Origin: Lineus longissimus
Taxonomy: Eukaryota; Nemertea; Pilidiophora; Heteronemertea; Lineidae
Length of the DNA stretch: 64,000 bases
Direction of reading: 5' to 3'
NCBI RefSeq assembly: GCF_910592395.1
Contig: NC_088317.1
Span: 8,062,001-8,126,000, forward strand
Shown: positions 1-8,149 of the stretch, piece after piece
Layout: every line of letters begins with the position of its first letter
Numbering within the stretch: position 1 is the first letter of the stretch
Translations under genes and position numbers: made by a program
Notes under the pieces: model-generated
The model's input: the letters and a program-made list of their open reading frames with translations, nothing else
Databases searched by the model: none
Told to the model about the DNA's origin: nothing

Positions 1-2
1 AA

Positions 3-167
3 GGTAGAAAAATTGATCCTCACACAGAAGGACAAGACCAACTACATCGTGCATTAAAGACTTTTAAAATTTTACTTAAATCAAGGAATGACACTGTAAA
101 AGGTCCATTCTTTCATCAGTTTCAAACAATCAAAGTGGTTGAAATCATACATCGACTTCAACACTAA
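3..167 (+). other. Open frame overlapping the polymerase start, unidentified
   Basis: An open frame runs from the window edge to a TAA at 165-167, in a different frame from the polymerase. Its composition (charged and aromatic residues, no low complexity) looks protein-like, but I do not recognise it. It overlaps the start of the polymerase frame, whose own upstream stop is at 97-99. It could be the tail of another element gene joined by a deletion, a frameshifted part of the polymerase, or chance. Confidence 0.2.
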
Positions 168-1014
168 AAAGAGGATGGCTTCTACTACTGATTTCGAGAA
201 AGATTACTTCAAGTTAATGAACAATGCTTTCTACGGAAAGACATGTGAAAACGTAAGGAACAGGGTAGAAATTGAACTGGTGACAGATGGGGAAAGTGCC
301 AAGAACTTCATGGCGAGTCCAAGGTTTTCATCGATTAACATCTTTGACGAAAGTAGCGCGGCAATTTGCATGAGGAAAACATCAATAAAGTTTAACAAAC
401 CAATCTACATAGGAGCTGCAGTACTGGAGTTGTCCAAGCTGCTGATGTATGAATTCTACTACAACATACTTCAACCTCACTTTGGTGAGAAAAACCTAGA
501 ACTTCTTTATTTGGACACGGATTCTTTCGTTTTAAAGATCAAAACAGACGATTTAACAGCAGACCTCAAAGGGTTAAAGGATCACTTCGACTTCAGTAAT
601 TACCCAAAGGATAATCCTCTTTACGACACTAGCAAGAAGAAAGTTCCAGGCCACTTTGAGGATGAGCTGGGAGGAGACGAAATGATAGAATTTATTGCCT
701 TGAGGAGTAAGATGTATGCGTCCAGGACTAAAAATTCAGAATCAAAGAAATTGAAGGGAATCGCTAAGAATGTTGTGAATAAGTCTATTACATTTGATGA
801 CTACGTTGATTGTCTTGAAAACACTAAGACTTTTAATCACAAAATGCGTCATCTGAGGTCAGAAAAGCATCAAATGTATCTGGAAGAGATTGATAAGAAA
901 AGCTTAAGTCCTTTCGATGATAAGCGTTTCATCTTAGAGGATGGCATCTCTACATTGCCTTTCGGTATTTACTATGAAAAATACATTGATTACAGTGATT
1001 TAATGAATGTTTAA
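139..1014 (+). CDS. Protein-primed DNA polymerase B, C-terminal part
   Basis: This is the C-terminal catalytic half of a type B DNA polymerase of the protein-primed class (DNA_pol_B_2). Motif B reads KLMNNAFYGK at residues 25-34 and motif C reads YLDTDSF at residues 124-130, including the two metal-binding aspartates. The N-terminal exonuclease domain and motif A are missing. The frame is open upstream to 100, after a TAA at 97-99, so the TTG at 139 is not a real start; this is a truncated gene. It would replicate the element's own DNA. The family occurs in Polintons, adintoviruses and related integrated viruses. The motifs are seen directly; placement within that set is inference. Confidence 0.85.
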   Translation: MKSYIDFNTKKRMASTTDFEKDYFKLMNNAFYGKTCENVRNRVEIELVTDGESAKNFMASPRFSSINIFDESSAAICMRKTSIKFNKPIYIGAAVLELSKLLMYEFYYNILQPHFGEKNLELLYLDTDSFVLKIKTDDLTADLKGLKDHFDFSNYPKDNPLYDTSKKKVPGHFEDELGGDEMIEFIALRSKMYASRTKNSESKKLKGIAKNVVNKSITFDDYVDCLENTKTFNHKMRHLRSEKHQMYLEEIDKKSLSPFDDKRFILEDGISTLPFGIYYEKYIDYSDLMNV

Positions 1015-1055
1015 CTAATTAAATCACTTTAAGTAAATCATTTTAATTAAATAGA

Positions 1056-1273
1056 AATGGACTTCATAATTTTTGAGAATGAATGCGATGAAGCCATATT
1101 TGAGCTAACTTAACAGACCCATTGAACATCAAATCGATCACTTTGAAATCGATAGCGTTATACAACTCGTGGTGGACTGGTGATAACGTTCCGGGTATTA
1201 CAGAATTGTTAAAAATGGAAAATGACTCAAGACAACAATCCGATTCTTTCTATGTCCCTTTTGATGGTCATTA
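1056..1273 (+). pseudogene. Short broken ORF between polymerase and next gene
   Basis: A start codon at 1056 in an A-rich context opens a frame that stops after 18 codons. A second frame with protein-like composition (including two adjacent tryptophans) then runs to a TAA at 1271-1273. This looks like one small gene broken by a frameshift near 1105. It sits directly upstream of the 1283-1798 frame and may be the N-terminal part of that protein. Function is not recognised. Confidence 0.35.
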
Positions 1274-1282
1274 ATTTTCAGT

Positions 1283-1798
1283 TTGTCCGAACTTTGCTCC
1301 TTTATCAATGAGCGTATCAAAAATCTTGCAGGACATGTTAACATCAGCTGTGACAATAACAATTACCTTATCATTGAACTTACTGAGGACAAGTTGTTTA
1401 TGCTGAAAGATTACTATCTCGGTGATGAATATTTTACAATAGTAAACACATCTTTTGGTTTTAAACAAACTAAATTCGTCAAGAAAGGAAAATACTACTC
1501 CACCAAGCCACTTAACTTTTACAGAAAAGAACTATTTTTAAGATCAAATTTGGTTGATAAAGCTAAGACCCTCTACAACAATAAACCTTCTGACATTTTA
1601 TGTATCGTTCCTGTTAAAGATGGTGATCAGATACAATACCAGAGATATGAACTCAATTGCAAGAAAATAGTTAACAAAAAATGTACAAATCAAGTCAAAT
1701 TTGAAATCACGGATGAGAATGGTAAAATAGTTAATTTCAGAGGTAGCTCAGTTACTTTAAATTTTTCACTTGAAACTAAGAATAGTGTGTTTGAATAA
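1283..1798 (+). CDS. Conserved virus-like-element protein, possible structural protein
   Basis: The frame encodes about 171 residues, with no ATG at its 5' end; TTG is the first codon offered, so the true start probably lies upstream across a break. The protein is rich in beta-prone segments. Its C-terminal region carries the pattern D-E-N-G-K-I-V-N-F-R-G followed by a short strand, which I associate with a protein often found beside this polymerase type and suspected to be virion-related. That link is from memory of the family and was not searched. It lies on the same strand as the polymerase. Confidence 0.45.
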   Translation: MSELCSFINERIKNLAGHVNISCDNNNYLIIELTEDKLFMLKDYYLGDEYFTIVNTSFGFKQTKFVKKGKYYSTKPLNFYRKELFLRSNLVDKAKTLYNNKPSDILCIVPVKDGDQIQYQRYELNCKKIVNKKCTNQVKFEITDENGKIVNFRGSSVTLNFSLETKNSVFE

Positions 1799-1834
1799 AT
1801 TCTTGTTGTAACACTTGAATAAATTCTTGCTGTA

Positions 1835-2467
1835 TCAATTGAATAAATTATACTCCTTTAAACTAAGATTACATGTTTTAGGAGTTGTGTAACACCCTTC
1901 TGGTTTAATACCCTTTAATTTACTACCTTCTGGTTTGCTAACTTCTGGTTTACTACCTTCTGGTTTACTCACTTCTGGTACACCACCTACTCGTACTTTA
2001 TTGTTAGTTTTAATCTTAGGATAGCAGTAAATGATGACTGCAAAACCAAATGCAGCTAAAATGGCAGTGAGTAAAAAATCAGGCACATACAGTGTTGTAC
2101 TCCTGTTACTTCCAGTATTTGTGGTAACCTCAGGTTCTGTATGCATACATCTCTCTGGTTGAGTTAAACTTTGTTCGGGTTCATCGTCTTTCCTGGGTTC
2201 ATCGTCTTTCCCGGGTTCATCATCTTTCCCAGTAAACCTCTCCTTTTTTGACTTCTTGAATTCCTGAGATCTTTTACCTAATTCTCGAGACCATGCAATT
2301 TGTTTTTCTGATCTTTCTCTCTTAATGCGAACTCTGTTCTCGGGACTTTGTCCAATGGGCTTTTCACTGTTTGTCACTCGAGCTATGCTCTCGGTCTCTG
2401 CTCTCTGAACTTTGTCCTGATCCACTTCCATGTTCGGTTCCACTCCCATGTTCGATTCCACTCCCAT
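1835..2467 (-). CDS. Single-pass membrane protein with Pro-Glu-Gly-Ser-Lys repeats
   Basis: This 210-residue protein starts at ATG 2467. It has a charged N-terminal half with repeated K-D-D-E-P units (about residues 81-98) and one hydrophobic segment, FLLTAILAAFGFAVIIYCY, at about residues 131-149. A tail of repeated PEGSK/PEVSK units follows (about 164-190). No known domain is recognised. Its start overlaps the end of the upstream gene (2364-2738) in another frame by about 100 bp, as in compact viral genomes. Likely a membrane or virion-associated protein; this is inference from topology and context. Confidence 0.5.
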   Translation of the reverse strand: MGVESNMGVEPNMEVDQDKVQRAETESIARVTNSEKPIGQSPENRVRIKRERSEKQIAWSRELGKRSQEFKKSKKERFTGKDDEPGKDDEPRKDDEPEQSLTQPERCMHTEPEVTTNTGSNRSTTLYVPDFLLTAILAAFGFAVIIYCYPKIKTNNKVRVGGVPEVSKPEGSKPEVSKPEGSKLKGIKPEGCYTTPKTCNLSLKEYNLFN

Positions 2468-2738
2468 TTAATCTTATGAAATTTTCATGCTCATTAGTAA
2501 ATTTTGTTTCTTGACAATGCCCTAAAGTGATCAGTGTTGATGAGGCAAGAGCAGTTAGTGCACCCATTCTCAAACTCAACCATCCAAGCCATTTGTCAAG
2601 TTCATTGGTAACGATGTAATCATTTCTGAGGTCATGGTAAAGATCATCCTCGTCATCTATTGGTAATAACCACCTTGATAATTTAGTGTAAGCTTTAAGT
2701 ACTGTCTTACCCAAAGAATCATTAAGTCTGGCAGCCAT
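2364..2738 (-). CDS. Small protein with a hydrophobic segment and Gly/Ser/His tail
   Basis: This 124-residue protein starts at ATG 2738. It has an amphipathic N-terminal region, a hydrophobic stretch at about residues 50-73 that could span or associate with a membrane, and a low-complexity tail rich in Gly, Ser, Glu and His. No family is recognised. It overlaps the next minus-strand gene and follows 2763-3215 with a gap of about 24 bp, so these genes look co-transcribed from the right. Confidence 0.45.
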   Translation of the reverse strand: MAARLNDSLGKTVLKAYTKLSRWLLPIDDEDDLYHDLRNDYIVTNELDKWLGWLSLRMGALTALASSTLITLGHCQETKFTNEHENFIRLNGSGIEHGSGTEHGSGSGQSSESRDREHSSSDKQ

Positions 2739-2762
2739 CTTTGTCTGGTAGATTCTGTGGTG

Positions 2763-3215
2763 TTATAAGAGTTCCTTTTCTGTCATATTATCTAAGTCAT
2801 TAAAAGTTAGTTGTTTATTAAGTAAATCCTTGCTTTTCCCAGTTGCAACTAAAATTTCTAAGTCTTGTTTAGCTTTAAGGCCAGTTTCAGTTAAATTAGC
2901 TTTAAGGCCACTATCAGTTAAATTTTGTTGAGAGCTAGTTAAATTTTGTTGACAACTAGGGTTAACTAGACCTTGACTAGGGTTAACTAGACCTTGACTA
3001 GAACTGACTAAATTTGAACTAGTTAATGCCTTGTTAGAAGCTTGTTGCTTAGTAGTGTAATTCTGTTGGTAATTAGCAGTGTTCTGTTGAAAGTTAGCTG
3101 CATTCTGTTGGTAATTAGTTGCAATGGGATTAGCTAGATTTGAACTAGAATTAACTTGGATTACTCCGATTTGTTTCATTTGCTGTTCAATTATCGTTGA
3201 TGTCTGATTATTCAT
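2763..3215 (-). CDS. Gln/Asn-rich repeat protein
   Basis: This 150-residue protein is dominated by Q, N, S and T. It contains short tandem repeats of the form N-Y-Q-Q-N / N-F-Q-Q-N (about residues 34-55), then repeats around S-Q-G-L-V-N-P-S and L-T-E-T-G-L-K-A. The composition suggests a disordered or self-associating protein. It has no recognised domain. The codon-level repeats suggest expansion by slippage. It belongs to the minus-strand gene block of the left virus-like element. Confidence 0.45.
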   Translation of the reverse strand: MNNQTSTIIEQQMKQIGVIQVNSSSNLANPIATNYQQNAANFQQNTANYQQNYTTKQQASNKALTSSNLVSSSQGLVNPSQGLVNPSCQQNLTSSQQNLTDSGLKANLTETGLKAKQDLEILVATGKSKDLLNKQLTFNDLDNMTEKELL

Positions 3216-3324
3216 TTATTTAGAATGAAATCTTCATTGGTGACACCATCATCGATTCATATTGAACGGAAAATCCTTTACAGGAAAAGTCCTATTTACC
3301 AGAAACTTACCAGAAAGAGGTTAT

Positions 3325-4398
3325 CTAGGACCTGGACAGAATTGCAAGTTCTAGACTATATGGTAAAGGGTAACATTTACTGGTATCTTGCACCTCTAAT
3401 GCCTTCAATAAAATTTCACTTTGTTTATCGATTGCTTGTTCATTTTCATATTCAAGCCTGTAATTTTTGAAGAAAATACTTCCTAAGAAACCAGACCATA
3501 GAGAGTTCAAATCATCCAGTCGGGCCTTATCAGTTGGATTCGGTTTCAATACTACATAATCAATTTTCAATGCTTTAAATGCTTGGTGTAAAAACAGCTT
3601 GTAATTTATGGTAATTTTAACTCCATTGTAATGAAGATATTTGAGGAATGCCAATAAAACCATTCTTAGATCTGTGAAATTGTCTTTGGTCAACTGAGGT
3701 TTACCAATTGCTCTGTTAATGAATTCAATTTCTAAATAAGTATCACACTCTAGACCAGGTAAAACATCATTGGGTATGAGTTTAACGAGACCAAATCGTA
3801 AGGCATTCAGGACTGTTTTTTCATAGCTGGCCGCACAGAGCCATTTTCTTGGACTTGAGAAGTAAATCTTAATCCTACTTTCAACAAAATGTTTCAAATC
3901 ATTTACCATTAAATCTGACAGACGTGTCTGGCCAAGGTTTATGATGACGTGGTCAAAGTAACGTGTTTTGTTCTCAATAGTGATTTCTGGATTCTTAAAG
4001 TCATCACTGTAAGTGGTCAAATTGCAATTACTGCAGTATGTGTAAAGTTGCTTGGCAGGCCTGTCAAAATTCAGTTTTTTCTGGCATTCAAAAAGTGTCC
4101 ATCGTTTGCAGTTATGGCACAATTGAGCATCACTTCCTGTGAATGTATCATACTGTTTCATAGGTGTTACCTGGTTCATAGGTGTTATCTGGTTCATAGG
4201 TGTTACCTGGTTCATGTGCACTTTGACCGGATCTTCTTCAGAGATTTTCGGTAACGATTCAACCATTGGTCTAATGTAACCATTTTGTTTCATAAGTTTC
4301 ATTGGATTGGAATACTGCATTTGACTGTTTTCATCACTATTTCTGTATTGACTGAAATACTTCTCTAAAGAGACATAACTGTACATTCTTTCACTCAT
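3325..4398 (-). CDS. Zinc-ribbon protein with M-N-Q-[VI]-T-P repeats
   Basis: This 357-residue protein starts at ATG 4398. The N-terminal ~90 residues are polar and hold three six-residue repeats of MNQ(V/I)TP at about 62-79. Cysteines at about 94, 97, 105, 122 and 125 form two CxxC pairs typical of a zinc ribbon. A C-terminal region of about 220 residues, alternating helices and strands, has no recognised fold. It is the largest minus-strand gene of the element and lies just downstream of the small zinc-ribbon gene. A transcription-factor or DNA-binding role would fit the zinc ribbon, but that is inference. Confidence 0.5.
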   Translation of the reverse strand: MSERMYSYVSLEKYFSQYRNSDENSQMQYSNPMKLMKQNGYIRPMVESLPKISEEDPVKVHMNQVTPMNQITPMNQVTPMKQYDTFTGSDAQLCHNCKRWTLFECQKKLNFDRPAKQLYTYCSNCNLTTYSDDFKNPEITIENKTRYFDHVIINLGQTRLSDLMVNDLKHFVESRIKIYFSSPRKWLCAASYEKTVLNALRFGLVKLIPNDVLPGLECDTYLEIEFINRAIGKPQLTKDNFTDLRMVLLAFLKYLHYNGVKITINYKLFLHQAFKALKIDYVVLKPNPTDKARLDDLNSLWSGFLGSIFFKNYRLEYENEQAIDKQSEILLKALEVQDTSKCYPLPYSLELAILSRS

Positions 4399-4419
4399 GA
4401 TTTAGAATAAAAAAAATCA

Positions 4420-4563
4420 TTAAGTAGTAAACTTGCTTTTATTCTTGTGACATTTCGAGCACTTGACCAGTAGATATCTGTGTCCATTTGAAGTAATGTG
4501 ATGAGTTAACTTCCCCGAATTACCTGTAGTTTCCTTACATCTAAGGCAATAGATCTTTTTCAT
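4420..4563 (-). CDS. 47-residue zinc-ribbon protein
   Basis: A short complete frame runs from ATG (4561-4563) to TAA (4420-4422). The protein has two CxxC pairs: C6-L-R-C9 and C35-S-K-C38, with a basic stretch at the end. Tiny proteins of this layout, resembling DUF5679-type zinc ribbons, are common in eukaryotic DNA viruses and virus-like elements. It lies 21 bp upstream of the 357-residue gene on the same strand and is the outermost gene before the inverted repeats at 4589-4830. The frame is intact. Role unknown; DNA or RNA binding is a guess. Confidence 0.6.
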   Translation of the reverse strand: MKKIYCLRCKETTGNSGKLTHHITSNGHRYLLVKCSKCHKNKSKFTT

Positions 4564-4588
4564 ATTTAATTAGCAGAGACAATAAGTA

Positions 4589-4830
4589 AGTAATAGGGAA
4601 ACTTGTAATTTTATCCATGTTACGTATTTTAGTAAGTTTGGTAGATTTGGGAAAACCCCAAAGACCCCCCAGTGTTAACAGAAATTTTCCATGTTGGGTT
4701 TTTGGTAGTGTTTGTGGGTTAAAACAATGAATTCTTGACAAATGTACATGAATAATGATGAAGGGTGAAGTTTTTTGCCCAAATTCCCAGAAAAGTCGTA
4801 GGATAGTCGTACATTCGTTTCCCTATTACT
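4589..4830. repeat. 242-bp inverted-repeat structure, possible element terminus
   Basis: The 14-mer AGTAATAGGGAAAC at 4589-4602 is repeated exactly as its reverse complement at 4817-4830. The ends read AG...CT, which is the terminal dinucleotide pattern known for Polintons. It lies right after the last gene of the virus-like element and right before the helicase remnant. It could be the element's terminal hairpin or a small separate MITE. A 4-bp match (AAGT) on both flanks is too short to count as a target duplication. Confidence 0.45.
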
Positions 4831-4835
4831 AAGTG

Positions 4836-5900
4836 GATTTTTTCAGATCCGGTCAAAGGTGAAATCGTTGATTATAAAGACTTGGCAACAAATTTATGGA
4901 GTGGTCAACACTTTGATTTCAACAATAAAAATCTGAATGAACATTCTGAATCCGATCATACATGTAGTGATGATGAAGGCATGACTGTCGTTTCGAAATG
5001 TTTGAACTCACTGAAATTATGCGCAAAAAAGATGACATGAATTATGCACAACTGCTCAATCGATTAAGAGAAGGCAAAAACACCGAAGATGACCTAACTA
5101 TATTAAAATCGAGAGTAATTTCCAAAAATGACCCTGATTATCCACAAAATGCATTACAATCGTATTGCACAAAACATGAAGTTGCAAAGCACAACCAATT
5201 TGTCTTTGATCATGCATTAACAGATAAAGTAATTGTCAAAGCTGTAGATACAGTGCTAGCAGACTTCAGTGATGAAGTTAAGCAAACTATTGTGGAACGA
5301 ATACCTGATGATCCTTCTATAACCGCTGGTTTAGTAAATAAACGATCAGTTGCAATTGGCTTGCCTTACATGGTCACATGCAATGTAAATATTACTGATG
5401 GGCTGACAAATGGAACAATATGTGAAATGAAAAGAATACAATTCATGAATGATTTCGACAAACCTGCAATTCTGTGGGTGTCATTCCAAGATCCAGATGT
5501 AGGAAAATCTATCAGATCCGCATACAAACCTTTTTTCTCAACTGATACTCCTAAAGAATGGGCTCCCATTTTTGCTGTGAAGCGCACATTTTATCGTGGA
5601 AAAAGTTACACTCCTGTTACTAGAACTCAATTTCCATTAACAATTGGTGCATCAAAAACAGTCTGGAAAGCACAAGGATACTCCCTTTCAGAAGTAGTTG
5701 TCGACATGAGTTCACGGAGAAAAATAAGCCATGTCCATTATGTTGCATTAAGTAGAGTCACTAGTATAAGTGGTTTGTACATTTTGAATTTGCAGGAAGA
5801 CAAAATTGGTACTGATCCAATTGTTGCTAAAGAAATGGAACGGCTTCGAAACAAATCGTGCATAAAACTGAATTATACTCTTCCTTCATCACTTGGGTAA
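4836..5900 (+). pseudogene. Pif1-like DNA helicase C-terminal region (Helentron)
   Basis: This is the C-terminal half of a Pif1/RRM3-type helicase. A first frame (about 4860-4997) carries a region ending near a leucine-tryptophan pair typical just before the L-T-E-I-M-R motif. The frame then shifts, and 4998-5900 reads FELTEIMRKKDD at its start. Near the C-terminus come the KAQGYSLSEVVVDMS segment and YVALSRVTSISGLYIL, the classic last motifs of the Pif1 family. Walker A/B motifs and the Rep nuclease are absent. A shift and the missing N-terminus make it a dead copy. The downstream endonuclease points to a Helentron rather than a canonical Helitron. Confidence 0.8.
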
Positions 5901-5936
5901 CACTACCTGAAAGTAATCTTTCACAATACAAGATCT

Positions 5937-6572
5937 TTGAATCTTCATTTGAATGATATACTTGCTGATCACCATATGATGAGTGGAGACATACTTCTTG
6001 TAGCAGAATCGTACATCATTGCCACTGACAACAATGATACATTTGACATCCCAAATTATAAACTATTCAGAAATGATCAACTTAATAGCACTAACAATAG
6101 TCTTAGTACTGCAAGGAGACCACCACATGGTTTAGCTATGTATGCATCGTCATCTCTTGCCGAGTTCTGCACTGTACAACATATATCAACTTAACTTTGA
6201 AGCCTCCTGCATTTCGCTGTCAAAACCCACACTTTTCCTTCAAATCATCTGCATGTACAAGTCACCTTCATGTTCATTTACAGAGCTATGTTCAAAACTT
6301 CGTACAATTGCATTAGAAATAGACCTCACTAAACCTCTACTTGTTGTTGGTGACTTTAATGTTGATATTTGGAATAGCAAAAATGATAACCATTTGCAGA
6401 TGATTTCCAATATAATAGGATGTCAACAATAATATTAGTGAACGAAATTACTACTGATTATAATTCACTAATTGATATGGCATTTTCTAATCAGGCCAAT
6501 CTTCATACTTCTACAATAGAATCCACTTGGTCTGATCATAAAATGATTGCGGTAGCTGTACCTTTATTATAA
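5937..6572 (+). pseudogene. Apurinic-like endonuclease domain of the Helentron
   Basis: Three consecutive frames (about 5937-6194, 6142-6432 and 6433-6572) together cover an endonuclease/exonuclease/phosphatase-type domain. The key signatures are LLVVGDFNVDIW near the middle and WSDHKMIAVAV at the end (the S-D-H metal/catalytic motif). At least two frameshifts break it. Fusion of a Pif1 helicase to such an endonuclease is the known mark of Helentrons (Helitron2). The domain would nick DNA in the intact protein; here it is decayed. Confidence 0.7.
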
Positions 6573-7879
6573 ATTGGAATATAGACCAATGTAAAAAACG
6601 AATTTTCGTAATATATTGACCAATACAATAACATTTTTAGGGTTACCTTGAAGAACATATACATGTAAAATATTCACAGTTGAAATCAAGCAGCAGGAGA
6701 GAGGGCAAAGGAGACATAAGACATGATCTGGATGGGGGGGGGGGGGGGGGGTGGGCGAGGGGATGGGAGCAGGTAAAGGATACATGTGCTCTAGGACAAA
6801 AATGTACCATTCGGGGTTGATGGCAAACTCCGCAAATAAATAAAACGGCTATGAATGAAGCTCTTGACTAACATGACTAATGTCCTAAGTCCGGGGCTTT
6901 TTGGCTGTGACAAACCTTCCGACAAATAAAAACAGACCAACTCAAGTTTTGATCACTTGGAGTTGTTGCAGAGACTTGGAGGTTCCTAAGAAACCAATCA
7001 ACCCCTGTACCATAACAACTATTGTATTTTTCGTTTATTTCTTACTTGTGATAAACATGACACACCATGCTTGAATAATTATTTTCTTATCCAAATCAGT
7101 TATGTCCAGCTTGGTTCATATCACTCATTATTGGAAAATTGCAATTTCAGAGTTACTACTGATAAAGAAAAGTATTTATCTCATCATTTTCAGCATAATA
7201 ATAAAGCACATGTATCTTTTTTTAAACTGAATTAAACAAATCCCACAACTCTACCTCTCCTATGTTGCTACAAATTACTTTCACTTTATAGTCTTAAAAA
7301 GAAACATTTCCTTTGTTATGTAATCAAAAGATACCCTACAAAGAAACAATAAATAGTCTCCACCTGCAGCAAAGCGAATTCATCACTGGTGCTGCATCTT
7401 GTAGAGGAAGTCGATATGAAACTTGGGGGCGGGGGGGGGGGGGGGGGGGTACCATGGAGAACAACCTATGTTTGTGTTACCTTATGGACTTTAACATCTA
7501 TGTGCTTGAACTGTTAATTGGACTTCAAATACTTTGAAGACACTGTGTAACAAACAAATCTTTAGTGTATTTTCTTCTGAATGAACATTCAACCGAACCA
7601 AATGGAAAACATCTAATAAGAGGATCATATTTTTGGAGTCGCTCATTCATCATCGGAATCATGGATTACATAAACGGGAGGATCATATCTTTTGACAAAC
7701 TCATTCACCATCGGAATCATGGATTATCCATAATCGTACTAATTACGTTCAAGAAAAGTCTATGCTGATTGAAACCTTCACTCTCAGTATCCAACACACA
7801 ATCCAAATCTAAAATTTTTAGTATACAGTAACACAGTATAACACTTATTCAAAATAATATAATATATTCACTAGAACAT
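6573..7879. other. Non-coding stretch with long G runs
   Basis: No gene is supported. It contains two long G homopolymers (6734-6751, 18 bases; 7431-7449, 19 bases) and a tandem pair of 58-bp units (7621-7736). The short frames here cross the G runs and have no protein-like features. Confidence 0.5.
7621..7736. repeat. Two 58-bp tandem units
   Basis: A unit starting AGGATCATAT at 7621 is repeated at 7679. Both contain the block CATCGGAATCATGGATTA, with moderate divergence between units elsewhere. Confidence 0.6.
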
Positions 7880-7972
7880 AAAATAATTTTTCCTTTGCAG
7901 AAACCAGATGAAAATAATTCTTTCTTTTCAGAAAACACATGAAAATATTTTTTTCTTTTTAGAAAGCATATG
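7880..7972 (+). repeat. Three 31-bp tandem units, each splice-acceptor-like
   Basis: Units at 7880-7910, 7911-7941 and 7942-7972 share the layout AAAATAATT, a pyrimidine run, then CAG or TAG, AAA and a final ATG. Each unit therefore contains a polypyrimidine tract followed by AG. They lie about 180 bp upstream of the first recognised exon of the RPA-like gene on the same strand. Confidence 0.6.
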
Positions 7973-8149
7973 AATAGACCATCACACATTGTAAAAAAAA
8001 CAGAGATTGTTCTTGTCTTCTCAGTAAATTGGATTTGTATGTATACCCAAAAACATGCAGGCTAAATAATCAATAATAATAATAATATACATGTATTCGA
8101 TTAAGAGTGCTGCAATCATGTTTTAAATATTTTCTTGTTTCCTTTTCAG

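Larger units (their letters stand above)
1..4563. mobile_element. Partial virus-like (Polinton/adintovirus-type) element
   Basis: This is a gene cluster bearing a protein-primed family B DNA polymerase on the plus strand and a set of small proteins on the minus strand, ending in a zinc-ribbon protein. The left end is cut by the window. Polymerase B of this type is known from Polintons/Mavericks, adintoviruses and related integrated viruses of animals. No integrase, packaging ATPase or protease is visible in the part seen, so the exact group is open. Several frames are broken, so this is an old copy. A pair of inverted repeats just to the right (4589-4830) may mark the terminus. Related genes recur at 12131-15462 and 63128-64000. 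Confidence 0.6.

Noticed and set aside
4541-4741. Minus-strand frame overlapping the inverted repeat at 4589
   Set aside because: It crosses the repeat and overlaps the better supported zinc-ribbon gene.
6567-6785. Minus-strand frame with a proline run
   Set aside because: The proline run is only the translation of the 18-base G homopolymer.
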